Both the position numbers and the translations under genes were made by a program. DNA of 64,000 nt from positions 1,740,501-1,804,500 of the forward strand of contig PUFA01000171.1 in assembly GCA_003508835.1 (NCBI GenBank), read 5' to 3'. This document shows positions 1 through 12,951 of this stretch, one piece after another (positions within the stretch are counted from its first letter, which is position 1; each line of letters opens with the position of its first letter). Source of the DNA: Eonycteris spelaea. Its lineage: Eukaryota; Chordata; Mammalia; Chiroptera; Pteropodidae. The notes beneath the pieces are model-generated. The model saw only the letters and a list, made by a program, of their open reading frames with translations. It had not been told where the DNA came from and searched no databases.

Positions 1-627
1 CTATTATTATTCATGAACTGTTGCTCCTCCCTCGTCATGCTGAAAGATACATGAGGGCTACAGCTGTTTCATAGTGTCCCCCACTATCCTTCCAGTACCT
101 AGTATCCGTATTCGGTCAATAGTCTTAGAATAAATAGAGATGTGAAACCCCAGCATGTCCTCTGTCATCACTAAATCTGCCTGTCTCATTCATGGACGCA
201 GCCACATTCACTGTTGTCACCACTACTGGAGCTGCTGCTATCACCACTGCTGCCCCAGCACCTTCACTGATATTTTCAAATATCTTTAGTGTAACTGGCT
301 GTGATTGTTGTTCAGGGGGAAAAAAATAGTGGTAGTTCTAAAATATAGTCATTCAAGCAGCAGCAAGGTAACAGAACTTTGTTGATTTGGCTTTCGTTTC
401 AAAGGTAATAAAAAGCCCTGGTTAAGCTTAGGTGACAATAAAGAAGGCAGGAGCTCAAATTTGGTTAAGCAACGAAGGCTATGGAAATCCTAAACGTATA
501 AAATCACAGAGAGTATTCACCAACAAGATACAACAAAATAATAACAGTGATAACAGGAACAGCAATGACAGTACTAAGTGCTTCCCAGGGAGGCGACACT
601 GCAAAGATGTCATGAGCACACGATCTA
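1..627. other. Intergenic, nothing recognised
   Basis: Unique-looking, moderately AT-rich sequence. Short open frames here have no family resemblance and no splice context. No repeat family was recognised with confidence. Confidence 0.4.
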
Positions 628-980
628 GATCCTGACCCTCTGAGTTCCAAGCCCAGCTCTGGGATTTCACCAGTTATGAGATGCTGAGCAAGCTTGACTT
701 TATGTGTTTCAGCTTCCTTATCTAAAAAGTTAGGAGAAAAAATAGTATCCATCTCCTAGTATTACCATAAGGATTAAAATTACTTTCTTTAATATGCCTT
801 CTAATGAAATGCATCTCTTTTATTTATTTGAAACTCTAAAACTGATTGTCATGGTATATGAGACTAAACGGTTTTACGAAGGGAGTGTTTTTAAAAGTAT
901 GGAAAAAATTAATTACTTTGTGTGAAGAACTTGGAAAGTGAATGGCACATAAAAAGCACTCCATAAATGTTGATTATTTT
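628..980 (+). repeat. MIR SINE, interrupted
   Basis: The stretch 628-780 follows the MIR core order: 'ccagctctgggatttcacc', then a degenerate 'cagcttccttatctaaaa', then 'ataaggattaaaat'. The MIR 3' end ('aatggcacat...gcactccataaatgttgatt') follows at about 940-980. The roughly 150 bases between the two parts do not match, so this is one old MIR with an insertion or two adjacent copies. Confidence 0.7.
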
Positions 981-2020
981 TGTTCATTCAAAGAGTGTTA
1001 TGACTTTGTTAAATTAACATTTGTTAAGTAGAGCACCAGGAGCTGGATAGTAAGCCATAGTTCAATAAAGAACCACAATAGAAATTGAAATAGAGAAGTT
1101 TATTACTCAGAGGTCCTCAAGAAAGTACATGATGGGCATTGAAGGCACATTGGAGGTCCAGGCTTTCATTTCAGCAAAGAAAGGGCAATGGGATGGGGCA
1201 CATGTCTTTATTAGGGTCTGTGGGTCAAGTGCTTTGGGATTCCTGGGCTCAGGCCAGATGGGTTGGTTCAAAGAGCAGAATTTTGGTAAGCACAATAGGG
1301 GTCTTAACTAAGGGGTGCACAGATGAAGGCCCTAGAGACAAGGAAGACTTGATCACAAGGGCCATTGAAAGAAGTCATATCAGGAACTTACATTTGCCTG
1401 TGACTTCTACATGAGGGACTAGTGTCAGTTTAAGGCAACCTCACAGGCCACCTGGCCAAACGAAATGGATGCAGAGGCAGCCATTCAATGGAGTAACTTA
1501 GCTAAACTCCCTAAAATGTTTTTACAATCATTATCTCAAAGGACCAGTGAAGAGAGTATATATGTTGCATATACACATACAAGATGTATCATGATCTTTT
1601 CCCCTCCCATCTCATTTTGATACAGTAAGCCCACACTCTCTCAGTGCCTCTCCTGGGACACTGGTACTAAGGGTTCTGCCTGTTGCTCTGTCTCTCAAGG
1701 CTAAGACAGGCATCGTGTACCAAGCCAGGCATCACTACCATATTTGCAATGCAGAACATGAACATGTAGCCTCAGCTTTCCTTCCCTGTGAGAACAGGAG
1801 CTTCCTATTCAAATTTTCTAATAAACACATAAACACCAATCTTTTATCCATCTTCTAACTCAGGTTTATCAAACTAGAATATATCTACAGATCTATAGAG
1901 TTCTGTGGACCCCTCTTTAAGAGGCATATTTCTATCTTTAAAGTTCTGAAAATAATTAATTTTAAAAATTAGAACTTACAAAATTTATAAAATCAGATCT
2001 AATTCTCTCTTTCAAATCTC
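981..2020. other. Intergenic, unassigned; possible old LTR-derived segment
   Basis: The part from about 1,085 to 1,420 has higher GC than its surroundings and two overlapping open frames. It reads like an eroded retroelement internal region, but no family could be named. The remainder is AT-rich with no recognised feature. Confidence 0.3.
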
Positions 2021-2160
2021 TTTCATTGGTTCAACAACTATCCATTTAATTCCTAGTACACGCTAGATACTTTGCTAGGCACTGTGAATGCAATAATTAA
2101 ATATAGCTTTGATCTTTGCCCACGTGGAGCTAAAAGTCTACCTGGTGACATGGACAAAGC
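2021..2160 (-). repeat. L2 LINE 3' end (antisense)
   Basis: It contains the antisense L2 tail order: 'ggttcaacaac', then 'agatactttgctaggcactg', then 'gtggagctaaaagtc'. Highly diverged. Embedded in unassigned AT-rich sequence. Confidence 0.6.
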
Positions 2161-3149
2161 AGGTTCGGAGATGTAGTTTTTCCAAGGTTACATAAACATT
2201 AAAAAGTAGAACTCTGCCTAAAATACTCTTCTTCTAACTTTAGTATAATGCTTGCCTTAACATTTTTGTTTATTTATTTAAGAAATTTGGAATTTAGAAA
2301 TCATGGAGATGATTGCTCACACCTAATGGAAAAGTCAAATAAACTACAAAATCATAGTTTTTTTTTTTTTTAACCCATCAAGAGAGCTATGGACACATGT
2401 TAAGCTAAATTAACTAAAATCTAAAAGTTATGACCCATGATCCCTTTCTAGGAAAGAGGAGAATGATGAATGCTTTTATCCCTAGTGAAGTAGCAGAGAC
2501 AGAATGCACTGTAGAAAGGGGAAAAGGAGAAACTATATTAATCATAAAAAAATCATTAACACCTACGAATGGACTGGCCTGACGACATGCTGGAATCTCA
2601 AGGAACCCCATCCATAGAGTGAGAGTATTTATTTGTCAACATTTTACAGCAGTCCTTCATCAAATACAAAGAAGTACTACACTGAAGGGTGGGGAAATTA
2701 GGAAATCTGAGAGAGATATCCCTGTGGCATATGAGGATTTCTCTAAGTACATGGCAGCGTCCCATTGGAGGCTAGGGACAAGGCTGAAGAACTAAAAGAA
2801 ATCTGTCTGAGAATGTCTGGACTTTCACCTAAGTCAAGACAATTGCAACTAAAGCCAGAAATGAGTCAGGATTGCTGAGAGGATTTCCTCAACGCACCAT
2901 GGACTTTCATTAAGTACAAGGAACTGGATGCCAAAGGCTGGAAGCAAAGCAGTAAGAAGAAGAATGATCTTCTTATGTGAATACAGTCAAGATCAGGAAA
3001 ACAAAGAGAATTCCCTAGCAATCAAAACAAACTGGAAGCATAAAGTGATCTTGGAGCTCTTGCTGTTGCTAGGATTACAAACCCTAATGATGGGAAAGTA
3101 CAGATTCTATCCTCAAAATATTTGAGGTCAGTGGTAAACTAAATCTAAC
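2161..3149. other. Intergenic, unassigned AT-rich
   Basis: No gene recognised. A T-run lies at about 2,359-2,371. The end of the region runs into the L1-derived block and may itself be an older part of it. Confidence 0.35.
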
Positions 3150-6100
3150 TAAAGCTGAAACAATATCCACACATGTCAAATATATTTCAGATCCACTCAA
3201 CCTTCCCAAAGACTGACAGAAGAATAGATGTGCCCTTTTCTCAGACAAATATTAATTACTTCAATCTCTACTTTTTTTAACTCACAATGGTTAACATACA
3301 ACAACAACAACAAAACTATGACACACACAAAGAAGCAAGAAAGTGTAAGCCATAATCAAATGAGAAGATAATTAATAGAATCAGACTCTAGAAAGCCCAG
3401 ATGTTAAAATTTTTAGGAAATAATTTTAGTATAATTATGACAAATATGTTAAAAAAAAAAAACAGTGGAAACAGTGGGCAACATGCATAAATTGATGGAG
3501 AATTTCAGCAGAGAAATGGAAGTTATAAAAAGGAACCAAATTGAAATATCAGAAATTAAAAATATAACAGGAGACTATTAACAGCATAGAAAAGAATCTG
3601 TTGACTTGAAGAAAAGTCATTATCCAAAATGAAAACTAAAAGGGAAAGAAGAGTAGAAAATTGGAACAGAGAATCCATCTGTGGGACAATATTAAACATT
3701 TAATTACATCTATGAGGGATGTAAAATGAGTCAGAAGAAATATTTGAGAGCATCGTGACAAGAATTTTTTAACTGACGTAAAATATCAAACTGCAGACTC
3801 AAGAACTATAGTTACCCAAAAAGAGGGATGCAAAAAAAGTCACATCTAGACACACCATAGTCGTATTGCTCAGAGCCAAAGGTAGCAAGAAAATCTGCGA
3901 AGCGAGAGAAAAGAAACATTAGATGTACGAGAAAAAAAATGTAAGAATTATATCTGCTATCTTAACCAAAACAATGAAGGCCAGAAAAAATGGAATGAGG
4001 AAATTTCAAAGTCATAAAAGAATGCATTTATTAGTAACATATAAGAATCCTAAAGGTATGTTCACCCAATAGATTTTTTAAATATATGAAGCAAAAACTG
4101 ATCGAACTAAAGAGAGAAATAGACAAATTTATATTTATAGTTGAAGATTTTAACACTTCTCCCCAGAAATCAATTGCATATGTAAACCATAAGATAAATA
4201 GCTCAGAAAGTAAACAGAATATTTGAACAGTGCTATCAACCAGCTTGATATAACTGAAATTTGTAAAATACTACACCCAACAACAGCAGAACACACATTA
4301 TTTTCAAGTGTACAAAGAACATACAAAAAATAGAAAATATGCTGTTCCTTAAAATAAGTCTGAAAAATTTTTAAAGGGCCAAATAAATTATAGTATTTTA
4401 CCTATGATGAAATAACACTATAATCAATAACAATAAAATAACATTTGAAAAATAAATATCACACTTCTAAACAACCCAAGTTAAAGAAGCAACACTTAGG
4501 AAATTAGAAATACTTTTAACTAAATTACAATTAAACATAGTATAGCAAAATATGTGGGTTGCAGCTAAAGTAGTGCTTTAATGGAAATGTATAATTTAAA
4601 CATCTGCTTTATTTAAAAAGATCAATCTAAAGTCAATTACTTAAATTTTAAAAAGCTAGACAAAGAAAAGCAAATTATTTGTAAAGTAGTAAAAGAAAGA
4701 AAATAAGCATTATAGCATAAATCAGTGACTTAAAGAGCAGCTAAAACCATAAAGTCAAAAGTTGGTTCTTTGAAGGGATTAATTCAATTGATATACCCTA
4801 CGCAAGTCTAATTAATTAAAAAGGGGAAAACACCAATTATTACTATTAGGAATAAAAGAAGAAATCTCAGGACAGATCCAGATTTTAAAAGAATGATACA
4901 AGTTAGGAAAAAAATTATATCAATAAACATAATATCTTAGATGAAATGGACACATTTCTTAAAAATCACAAATTTCAAAATTTAGGCTGGACAAAATCAA
5001 ACATTAAACAGCTCTATACATAGTAAAGGAATAGATATTGAATCAAAAACCTTTCCACATAGAAAACTCTGAAAAAAAGTTTGCTTCACTACTAAATACA
5101 TAAGAAAAAAATACAAATAATTAACAAACTCATGCAGAAAATATTGAGGTAACATTTCCCAACTTACTTTATGATGCCAACATAGCTCAAGAATAAAAAC
5201 CTGACAAAGACGTAATAAAAAATACATAAGGCCAATATTCTTTACAAACTAAAAATCCTTAAAAAAAAAAAAAGAAGCTCAAACCGGCAGTATATTAAAA
5301 AAAAAAATCATGGTCAAGTACACAATATTCAAGAAATTCAAGTTTGGTTTAACATTCAAAAAATAAATTAATGTACATCTACTTCTGGCCATAATGGAGT
5401 AATAGACTGGATTTATTTTCCTACCTGAAACAAATACAGACAAAATATGTAAAACAATGGTTTGAAAGTCACTGGACATCAAGCAATGAAGAACAGGGAT
5501 TCCTAGATTCTGGATGGGGGGGGCGAGAGGTGGGGTTAGCCAAGCCCCAGGGTTGGACTATCGTAAGACTCTGAGAGTTTCCAGGAAGAAGTGCCACCAG
5601 AGACCAAGAGATACCATGACTTGGGGAGACAGTACTGAGGGTCCAGTAATATCAAGGCAGTAAAAGCTGGTTGCAGAATACTAGATAAGACGGCACTGCA
5701 CAAGGAGAAAACCTAAGAGGTCTCCGGTGGGTCCTCTTGTGTGTTCAGCAAAGTGCTGATCAGCACAGACACGTGAGGCCAGGGAAAGAACTGCCCCGAC
5801 ATAAGAATGCCTGGCACTCACACAGGCTGGTAGCAATGCCTTTTCTCACAGTTTAAGATCCATGTTGGCATATGGATGAGGATGGTATGGAAGAGTGAAA
5901 GAAAGGGGAAATGTAAAATTTTAGGGAACAATGTATTTCCATATATTAGCAACAAACAATTAAAAAGTAAAAATTAGAAAGCAGTTTCACATACAATAGC
6001 ATCAAAAATATATAACACCTAAAAGCAATTTTAATGAAAGCGATACACGATCTCACTCTGAAGACTACACTTCTGATAAAAGTTTAAGATTTGATAAAGA

Positions 6101-6720
6101 AGTATAATGTGCATAGATTTGAATTTTCAACATCATTATTATCCATTCTCCAAAAATTGATCTATATATTCGATACAAACCCTATCAAAACTCCAGCAGT
6201 CTTTTTTGAATAAATTGACAGATTGATTCTAAAATATATGTAGAAATGCAAATGACCTAGATTATACAAAATGGTATTTAAAAAGAACAACGTTGGAGGA
6301 TTTACACTATCTGAAAGCTATCAAGGCAGTGTGGTATTGGCTTAAAGATAACATGGATAAATAAAATAGAATAGGCAGTTCAGAAATATACCCACGCCTA
6401 TGTGGTCAATTGATTATCAGCCAAGGTACCATATAAATTTATTGGGGAAAGAAAATATTTTTGCAAATCATACTAGCATGATTGGCTACCCATGCAGAAA
6501 AAAGGTAAAGCCCAAGTCCTACCTCACTCCATGCACAAAAATTAATGTGAAATATGTAACATAGACCTCCACATAAATACTATAAATTTTATAGATAAAA
6601 GTACAGGACAATATTTTCAAGACCTTAAACTTGGTAAAGACTTTGCAGAGAACAAATAAAATCACTAACCATAAAAACCAGAATACCTCGCTCCTTTTAA
6701 AATATAAAATGTAAAAGATC
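3150..6720 (+). mobile_element. Degenerate L1/HAL1 LINE block
   Basis: A-rich sense strand resembling decayed L1 over its whole length. At 4,755-5,400 the order matches L1 ORF2 ('agttggttctttgaa', the 'cctgacaaagac' area, 'catggtcaagtac', 'tttggtttaacattc'). At 5,940-6,650 it matches the 3' half of ORF2 ('ctatcaaaactccagcag', 'gtgtggtattggctt', 'atgtggtcaattgat'). Between them, about 5,385-5,930 is a GC-richer module resembling an L1 5' UTR, so at least two fragments are stacked. Full of stops and indels, with no coding capacity. Confidence 0.75.
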
Positions 6721-6794
6721 TCGCCTTTACCACCATCCACAATACTGTCTCCCCACTGCCTTCTCCAATAAAGCAAGTGCGTTATAAGTAATTA

Positions 6795-6856
6795 TTGGTG
6801 GTCATGGTGGTGGTGGCAGTGGTGGCAGCGGTGGTGGCTGTGGCATTAGTGGAAAG
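6795..6856. repeat. (GGT)n-rich simple repeat
   Basis: Imperfect GGT/GGC trinucleotide run ('ggtggtggtggcagtggtgg' and continuing). Ordinary low-complexity sequence just beyond the L1 block. Confidence 0.8.
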
Positions 6857-7569
6857 AAAGGAGTACCAGTACAGTACTGGCAGAAGAGGAGAGTGAGGAA
6901 AAAGGGGGAAAAAGGAAAATTTAGCTTTCCCTCTACTAAAGGACAAATAATTCTAGTTTTTCATGATTGCAAATGAACACCCTTGTAACATGTCTCCTTG
7001 TGCATCTGAGCTAGTATATCTTTAGAGAAGAAAGGTGGAATTTGATGATCACAAAAATGACCCCTAAAAGTGCTTGTATCTACTTACAGCCTACGAGCAC
7101 ATAAGGCATTAAGAAAAAATAAAATACCACTGCAATTGGTTCCCTTCTTAACGTTTATAAAGTTTATAAATGTTTAATTGAAAATGTCTGCAGTTTAGAG
7201 AAATATAGACACATATACAAATAATCACATAATGATGGAGTAAGAATTACAGTATATGTAGGTAGTTACTCAGGAATAAAAAGTAAAAAACTGACAATCC
7301 ATGAATGCTATGTAGAATAACTCTAGATTTACCGGATTATTATTAGTAAGTGGAAACAATTATTTATAAAATCATCAAATTATATTTTGTATGTAGATCA
7401 ATACATTATATAATATATAGTAATACAATAATATAGTGCAATACACTATATTAGGCACTCTGGAGCATACCAGAATACATAAGACATTGTAAGTTGGCAT
7501 CTGTTACCTACTCTGTAGTTTATTTGTGTTACTTGGTGGTTTAATTCATAAAATATCCAAAATATCTGG
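6857..7569. other. Intergenic, nothing recognised
   Basis: AT-rich sequence with TA-rich patches near 7,400-7,450. No gene or identifiable repeat. Confidence 0.4.
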
Positions 7570-7780
7570 ACTTATATTCTGGCTCCGCTTACTTGCTATA
7601 TGATCCAAATAATCAAATCTCTTTAAGCTTTGAGTTACTCCTCTATAAAATGAAGTAACATTACCCAGTTTATGACTGTAGTGAATATTAAATGAAATAA
7701 ATTCAAAGCATTCAGCATATTGCTGAATCTGTAGTAAGTAGTCATCAATAGGTATTAGTTGACATCATCATAATCATCAT
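7570..7780 (+). repeat. MIR SINE
   Basis: Near full-length but diverged MIR. The order is 'ggctccgcttacttgctat', 'cctctataaaatgaagtaac', 'gtgaatattaaatgaaat', then a 3' end with 'agtaagtagtcatcaatagg' before an ATC-rich tail. Confidence 0.75.
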
Positions 7781-8493
7781 TTTATCATATCTATATTGCC
7801 ATGATGGTGTAGGTCTATGTCTTAGCTTTAGTTCTCTAGAAAACAAAGACCGAATCAAGATTAAGGCTGGCATTTCATGATGTAAAAACCAGGGCAGTAA
7901 AAGCAAGGGGAAAAGGGAAATGAGGAGGGGAAAGAGAGCAAGCCATGCAAAATGACTTGTTAGCTTGTTGGCCACTGCTTTATAATGAGTTATAAAAAGA
8001 CATAGCAGATGCTTCAGCAAAAAGATCTGTTTGGCCATACAGGACTTCTTCAGATGAGCTATGTGGCTATGTGTTTGGAATTGTCCATGGGAAAGAGGAA
8101 CAAGGGGACAGAGGTGTTTACTTTCTCCTTCCTGTCTTCAGTTTTCCATTGGTCAAAGTTTGCTCCATGGGAATTAGCACACCACAATTCTGGGTTCCTG
8201 GGTTGTGCCAACCGGCTCTTTAAGTGGCCACTTAAGATGCCAGATACACATGCACTACAGTGAGATTTTATTTAAGTCTAAAAGTGATGAGAGGAGTCAG
8301 AAACTCTGAGTTGTAGCCAGTAAACCTGAGTGCACGCAGCAACCACAGATAGTGGCATTATGTATCATAATGCTGACAGCATGGTCTGGGAAATCAGCAT
8401 GCTGAGGGAATCTGAGGCAGGATATGAGATATGTGTCGCATACTCTCTGGTTCTCACATACCAATAGCTTGAAATTAGAGACCTCTCATCAAG

Positions 8494-8860
8494 ATGTATC
8501 AGTCAGATTTTGCTGCAATGATGCTGCATAACAAACAATCATCAAATTTCAGTGGTTTAAAACAACAAAAAAAACCCATTTATTTCTCCCTCACAGATCT
8601 ACAGGTTGGCAGTGAACTGACTGGGCCCAATTAGGCTCAGCATGGCCCATGTTCAGGTTAATTACTTGTACTTCTGATTCTGGGACACAGGCAAAAGGAG
8701 CTGTGGCCACCAATGGCATGTTCTTCTCATGACAGGAGGCAGGAAAAGTATAAGAAAAACCAATGGAAACTTACCATGCCTCTTAAAGCCTTGGCTCAAA
8801 GAGGGCACACTAGCACTTCTGTGAAAAATAGCAACAATAAATCACAAAACTCAAGCTATC
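8494..8860 (+). repeat. Old dispersed mammalian repeat (LTR- or MER-like)
   Basis: Carries the recognisable block 'tgctgcataacaaac' ... 'agtggtttaaaacaacaa' ... 'tttatttctccctcacag', found in a common dispersed mammalian repeat. The exact family cannot be named from memory. It is followed immediately by a younger hAT element. Confidence 0.55.
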
Positions 8861-8868
8861 ATCTACAG

Positions 8869-9087
8869 CAGGGGTCCCCAACCCCAGGGGACCCAATACT
8901 GGTCATGGCCTGTTAAGAACTAGGTCACACAGGGGGAGGTGAGTGGTCGGTGAGCAAGCGAAGCTTCATCTGTGTTTGCAGGCACTCCCCAGCACCAGCA
9001 TCACCACCTCATTCCACCTCAGATCATCAAGCATTAGATTATCATAGGAGCACCAGTCCCTGATTCCAAAAAGGTTGTGGACTGGTG
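8869..9087 (+). mobile_element. Non-autonomous hAT (Charlie/MER1-like) DNA transposon
   Basis: 219 bp starting 'caggggtccccaacccc' and ending with the complementary 'aaggttgtggactggtg'. It is flanked by an 8-bp target duplication, atctacag at 8,861-8,868 and atctatag at 9,088-9,095, with one mismatch. Terminal repeats plus an 8-bp duplication are diagnostic of hAT elements. No transposase is encoded. Confidence 0.85.
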
Positions 9088-9523
9088 ATCTATAGTCTTC
9101 TTCTAAAATCCCCAGCAGTGCCCCTACTATAGCCAACCCCCACTGTTGATATTTTCCATTTCTTCAGGATAATTTGTATTTATTAATACCTAAAGTAGCA
9201 TGGGTATTTATTTTCACTAATTTGGTTATCATAATCACATTCTGAATCCTTTGAGGTATCTCTTCAAAGTCATCTTCCTGTGTTGAAATTTGATTATTGA
9301 ACACAACTTGAGTTTTACTTCATTAACAACACCATTTGTTCCTATTAACACCTCCAGAGACAAAGGACATCTAGAGAAATGCAGAACTCCAAGTACTAAT
9401 GCATTCATGAACTGGAATTAAAAGTTCCTAAGCAATAGGGTTCTTGATACCAAGAATAGCCTAGCTGTTCCCTAGCCTTCTTCCAAGCCCCATGTGCCCA
9501 TGTGTTTGCTTAGTTAACACACT

Positions 9524-9527
<4 letters not shown>

Positions 9528-9559
<32 letters not shown>
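9528..9559. repeat. Poly(T) tract of 32
   Basis: An uninterrupted run of 32 T. It could be the A tail of a retroposon inserted on the - strand, with the body at 9,560 onward. No flanking duplication was found, so this is unproven. Confidence 0.85.
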
Positions 9560-9562
<3 letters not shown>

Positions 9563-11134
9563 ACTGCCAGCATTGCAAAGTCAAAATAGCTGTAGAGGAA
9601 CAAGCTGTTCTGCCTCATGTCTCATCAACATTCCTTGTTCAGTGTATCAAAACACAGAAAGCATACAGAGCAAATGTAACAACTCTCAAAAGTTCCCTAT
9701 TGGGGATTTTCTTCCTGTGAACCATCCACAGCTGCCTACTCAGAAGATCAGAAGAAAGGTGGGTCTCCTCCTCAAATCCAAATGAAGTCACAACAAGTAA
9801 GTACAAATCTAGCCTCTCATTTTGTCCCTTGAAAAATAAAAATTTATTATGTAGGCCTGCATGAACTAATATCAAGATAAAGGCTTACAAGTAAGTTTTC
9901 TTTTACTTTTTTTTTTCTTTTTTTTTTTAATTTTAATTTTTATAAGAGTTTCTTTGAGCCAAACTGATGACATATGCTAGGGAGCAAGATATCAAACGCT
10001 CCTAGAAACAAGTTTTCTTTCCAAAGGACCAATTTAAAATTATTAGTTACTGAACTAATATTCTAACCCAAACCTCCTTAGTCACCTAAGAAGGATTTTG
10101 ATGTCAAATAACAATCATATTGTAAGCAGTCTTCCGCCAAGTATATATAAGCTTTCTTAAAGAGAGCTAAAAGGAAAGGTTGATATCATAGCATTTCCAT
10201 TCACAGTTTAGCTAATCAATTTGGCCTTTTAAGGTAAAAATCAAAAGAGAAAAGATTAACCTAGTTGTCCACATTTAAACATATATAAAATTGAATATTT
10301 AATTTATAGTCTTTCTCTTATTCATGATCTTATAATTAAATTAATATTTATCCCCATGAAACAGTTTCTATTTGCATAGTTAAAACAAATGAAATTTTCA
10401 TTGAACATGAAAACAGTTTGGAGTTAGAATTAGGCTAATATCTGAACTAATACTTAATAATTACTACTATCGTAACTTACAGATGAGCGGCCATGAAAAT
10501 AGCCAGAGAGAACATTTGACAAAAAGTAGTGATTTTTTTTAGCAGAACACTGGCAAGAAGTTGTTGCCTTTGCAATAAAAGCTAAGATGATCTAAACCAA
10601 TGTTTCCCTCCGCCACTGCTTCCACCTTCCCGCAGCATAAAGGGAAGAAGTCTGTCCCAGGTGGCCGCAGTAGGTAATTGTGCTTAGACACATGGGAAGA
10701 TAGCCACATGCCCTACATTCCAGCAACGTCATAAGACTGGAAAGAGAAAGAGCAATAAGAGGAATAAAGTAGTTGGGAAGATAATATAGTAAGTCTAAAA
10801 TTAGAGCAATTGTAGATAGAGAAACTGATAATTTTCCAATGGCAGAGGTCAGCCCAAAACAAACAAAAAAAGGCCAACTCAAGATTATGAGTATTCCTAT
10901 TTAGTACAGAAATTAACAAGAGAAAATGATACAAGAGTCAGTTGAGAAAAGAAGAGATTATGAACCAGATAGACCCAATGGCCTAAACTTGTCCACATCC
11001 TCTTCTTGCTTTAAAATATTTCACTTATATTTTAGAAATAAGGAATTAAGAATCAACACTAGCACCTCATATTAAGTATAACAAAATGTGTGTTTTTTGA
11101 AGTTTGCTGCTTTAGTCATTATGTGAAGAATTCC
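9560..11134. other. Intergenic, mostly unassigned
   Basis: A second T-rich tract lies at about 9,907-9,930. The sequence after it looks repeat-like but could not be named. No gene, splice pair or RNA gene was seen. Confidence 0.35.
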
Positions 11135-11520
11135 TCTACTTACCATGGTAAAAGGCAATGTTGCTGTAATCAAAATACCTCAGAAGGTAGTGACTTAAAA
11201 AAAAAGTTTGTGTCACTCATCAAGCAGTTCTGAGGAGAGCAATTCAGTTCAGTGGGGCAGTTCTGCTCCATTCCATTATCTGAGGTTCCAGATTTCTTTC
11301 ATCCTGCTGTTCCAACATCCCTTGGGGCATCACTGTCACCTGCATGGTTGAGGGCTGGATCACTAGAGATTCCAGCTGTAGGAAAAGGGACACCATGAAA
11401 GAGGCATGTCCAGTGCCTTCAAAACGAGGATCAGAGTTTAGATATCTCACTTCTCCTCACATTCTATTAGTGAGAACTTAATCACATCCGAATGCAAAGG
11501 AATACAAAAACTGTTGTCTA
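11135..11520 (+). repeat. Old dispersed repeat, family uncertain
   Basis: Follows an order seen in common mammalian interspersed repeats: 'caaaatacctcagaaggtag', a 'ttccagatttctttcatcctg' block, then 'cattctattagtgagaactt' and 'aatcacatcc'. Class (LTR or DNA) not resolved. Confidence 0.4.
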
Positions 11521-11779
11521 GTCTCATCTTTTAAAAGTCATCGTACTAGCAGGTCTCTTTATTACAGCAGCTTATCCTTTCACTCTAATTTAAGGGCACA
11601 TGGAACAATAAGAGAACAAATTTTGTTGGACGACTAGCAACCTCCATATTTCCAAAGAATGGCATGACAAAAAATGCTTTTATATTGGTACCATTAAGAT
11701 TCTCTATATGAAAAATTCCTGTTCACAATCTGGTCCTAAATCATAGGGAAAAAATCAATGGAAGGAATTTCAGAGATAA

Positions 11780-11885
11780 TCTAGTTTAAACCTCTAACAT
11801 GTAAGAAAACTGAGGCCCAGAGAAGTGAAATTGCCTGCTCAAGCAGCTGGTAAGAGAAGCAAGACTGGAATCCATGTTTACACAT
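11780..11885 (-). repeat. MIR-like fragment (antisense)
   Basis: Contains 'gaaaactgaggcccagagaa' followed by 'cagctggtaagagaagcaag', the antisense MIR core. Confidence 0.65.
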
Positions 11886-12120
11886 TCTCATTCAATGTTC
11901 TTCACAGCTTGGCATGAAGTAACTAAAATATGCACTTGTTTAAGTCATTTGAGCACTCTAGATAATGAATCGAGAAAGTCTGGGCTCCAAAGTAGATTTT
12001 TTTCCCCATCCTAAATTAGGAAGTTTCACTAGATAGCCAGTTCAGAAATCCCAATAACTTTCTATGCTCTTTTTAATAATTTTAAAATAAATTATTTATT
12101 TTAAAGAGGAATTGGGAGAG

Positions 12121-12280
12121 ATTGGGGGCTGTCCCATGCATTTAGCAGCATCCTTGATTTCTACCCACTAGATGCCAATAGCACCTCTCTTGCTCCCCAG
12201 CTGTGATAACCAAAAATGTCTCCTGACATTGTTATATGACCCTTAGAGAGCAAAAGTACCACCAATTGAGAATCACTAAT
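12121..12280 (-). mobile_element. MER5A-like hAT fragment
   Basis: Antisense MER5A order is clear: 'gggggctgtcccatgcat', 'tagcagcatcc', 'ctacccactagatgccaata', 'ccaaaaatgtctcctgacat', ending in 'aattgagaatcac'. Non-autonomous and without coding capacity. Confidence 0.85.
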
Positions 12281-12951
12281 TTAGGCTATTAGGAGAACAA
12301 AAAGAATCAAGACATAAACAAAAGATCTCAGAGAAAACAGTATGAGTAAGATTTTGCCCAACTCACAACCCCGCACCCAAAATAAGGCTAGAAAAATATT
12401 CCCCACTCTGAGTGAAGGAGACAGAGTCAGAGAAGAAATAATGAGAACATGTATCAGTAATGAACTGTGAGCCATTTCTTGGGCCAAGTCTTGGAGAAGT
12501 GGCAATACCTCAAATAGGTGTATGGGGTTCAAAAACAGAGGAGAGCTTCAATTTATTGTCCTAGTAAAGTCTTGAAAGGTATCAATATCCCAAAGAAGAA
12601 ATAGTTGCAGAACCTATTTACATAAACCACAGCATGGCATGGAAACAGCATAATTATTCCTGGTCACTCAAATGTGGCAAGGAAATAGTGGAGAAAATGG
12701 CAGACCACAAGGGGGACATAGCTGGGAGCAAAAGTCATCTCTGCAGCGACCAAGGAGGAGCACTGATGATAGACCAGGCCAACCAGGAGACAGCTCAGAG
12801 ACATCAGTGCGGTTTTCGATATTAAGAATCTGATGGTCCACACCTCAACATCCCATCTTGCTGCTACTTAGGGCCACTCCAGAGAAAGAGAAAAGATTCT
12901 CTAAATAATATGAGGTTCACTTTCTGCTACTCTAATCTAAAAAGGGGCTAT

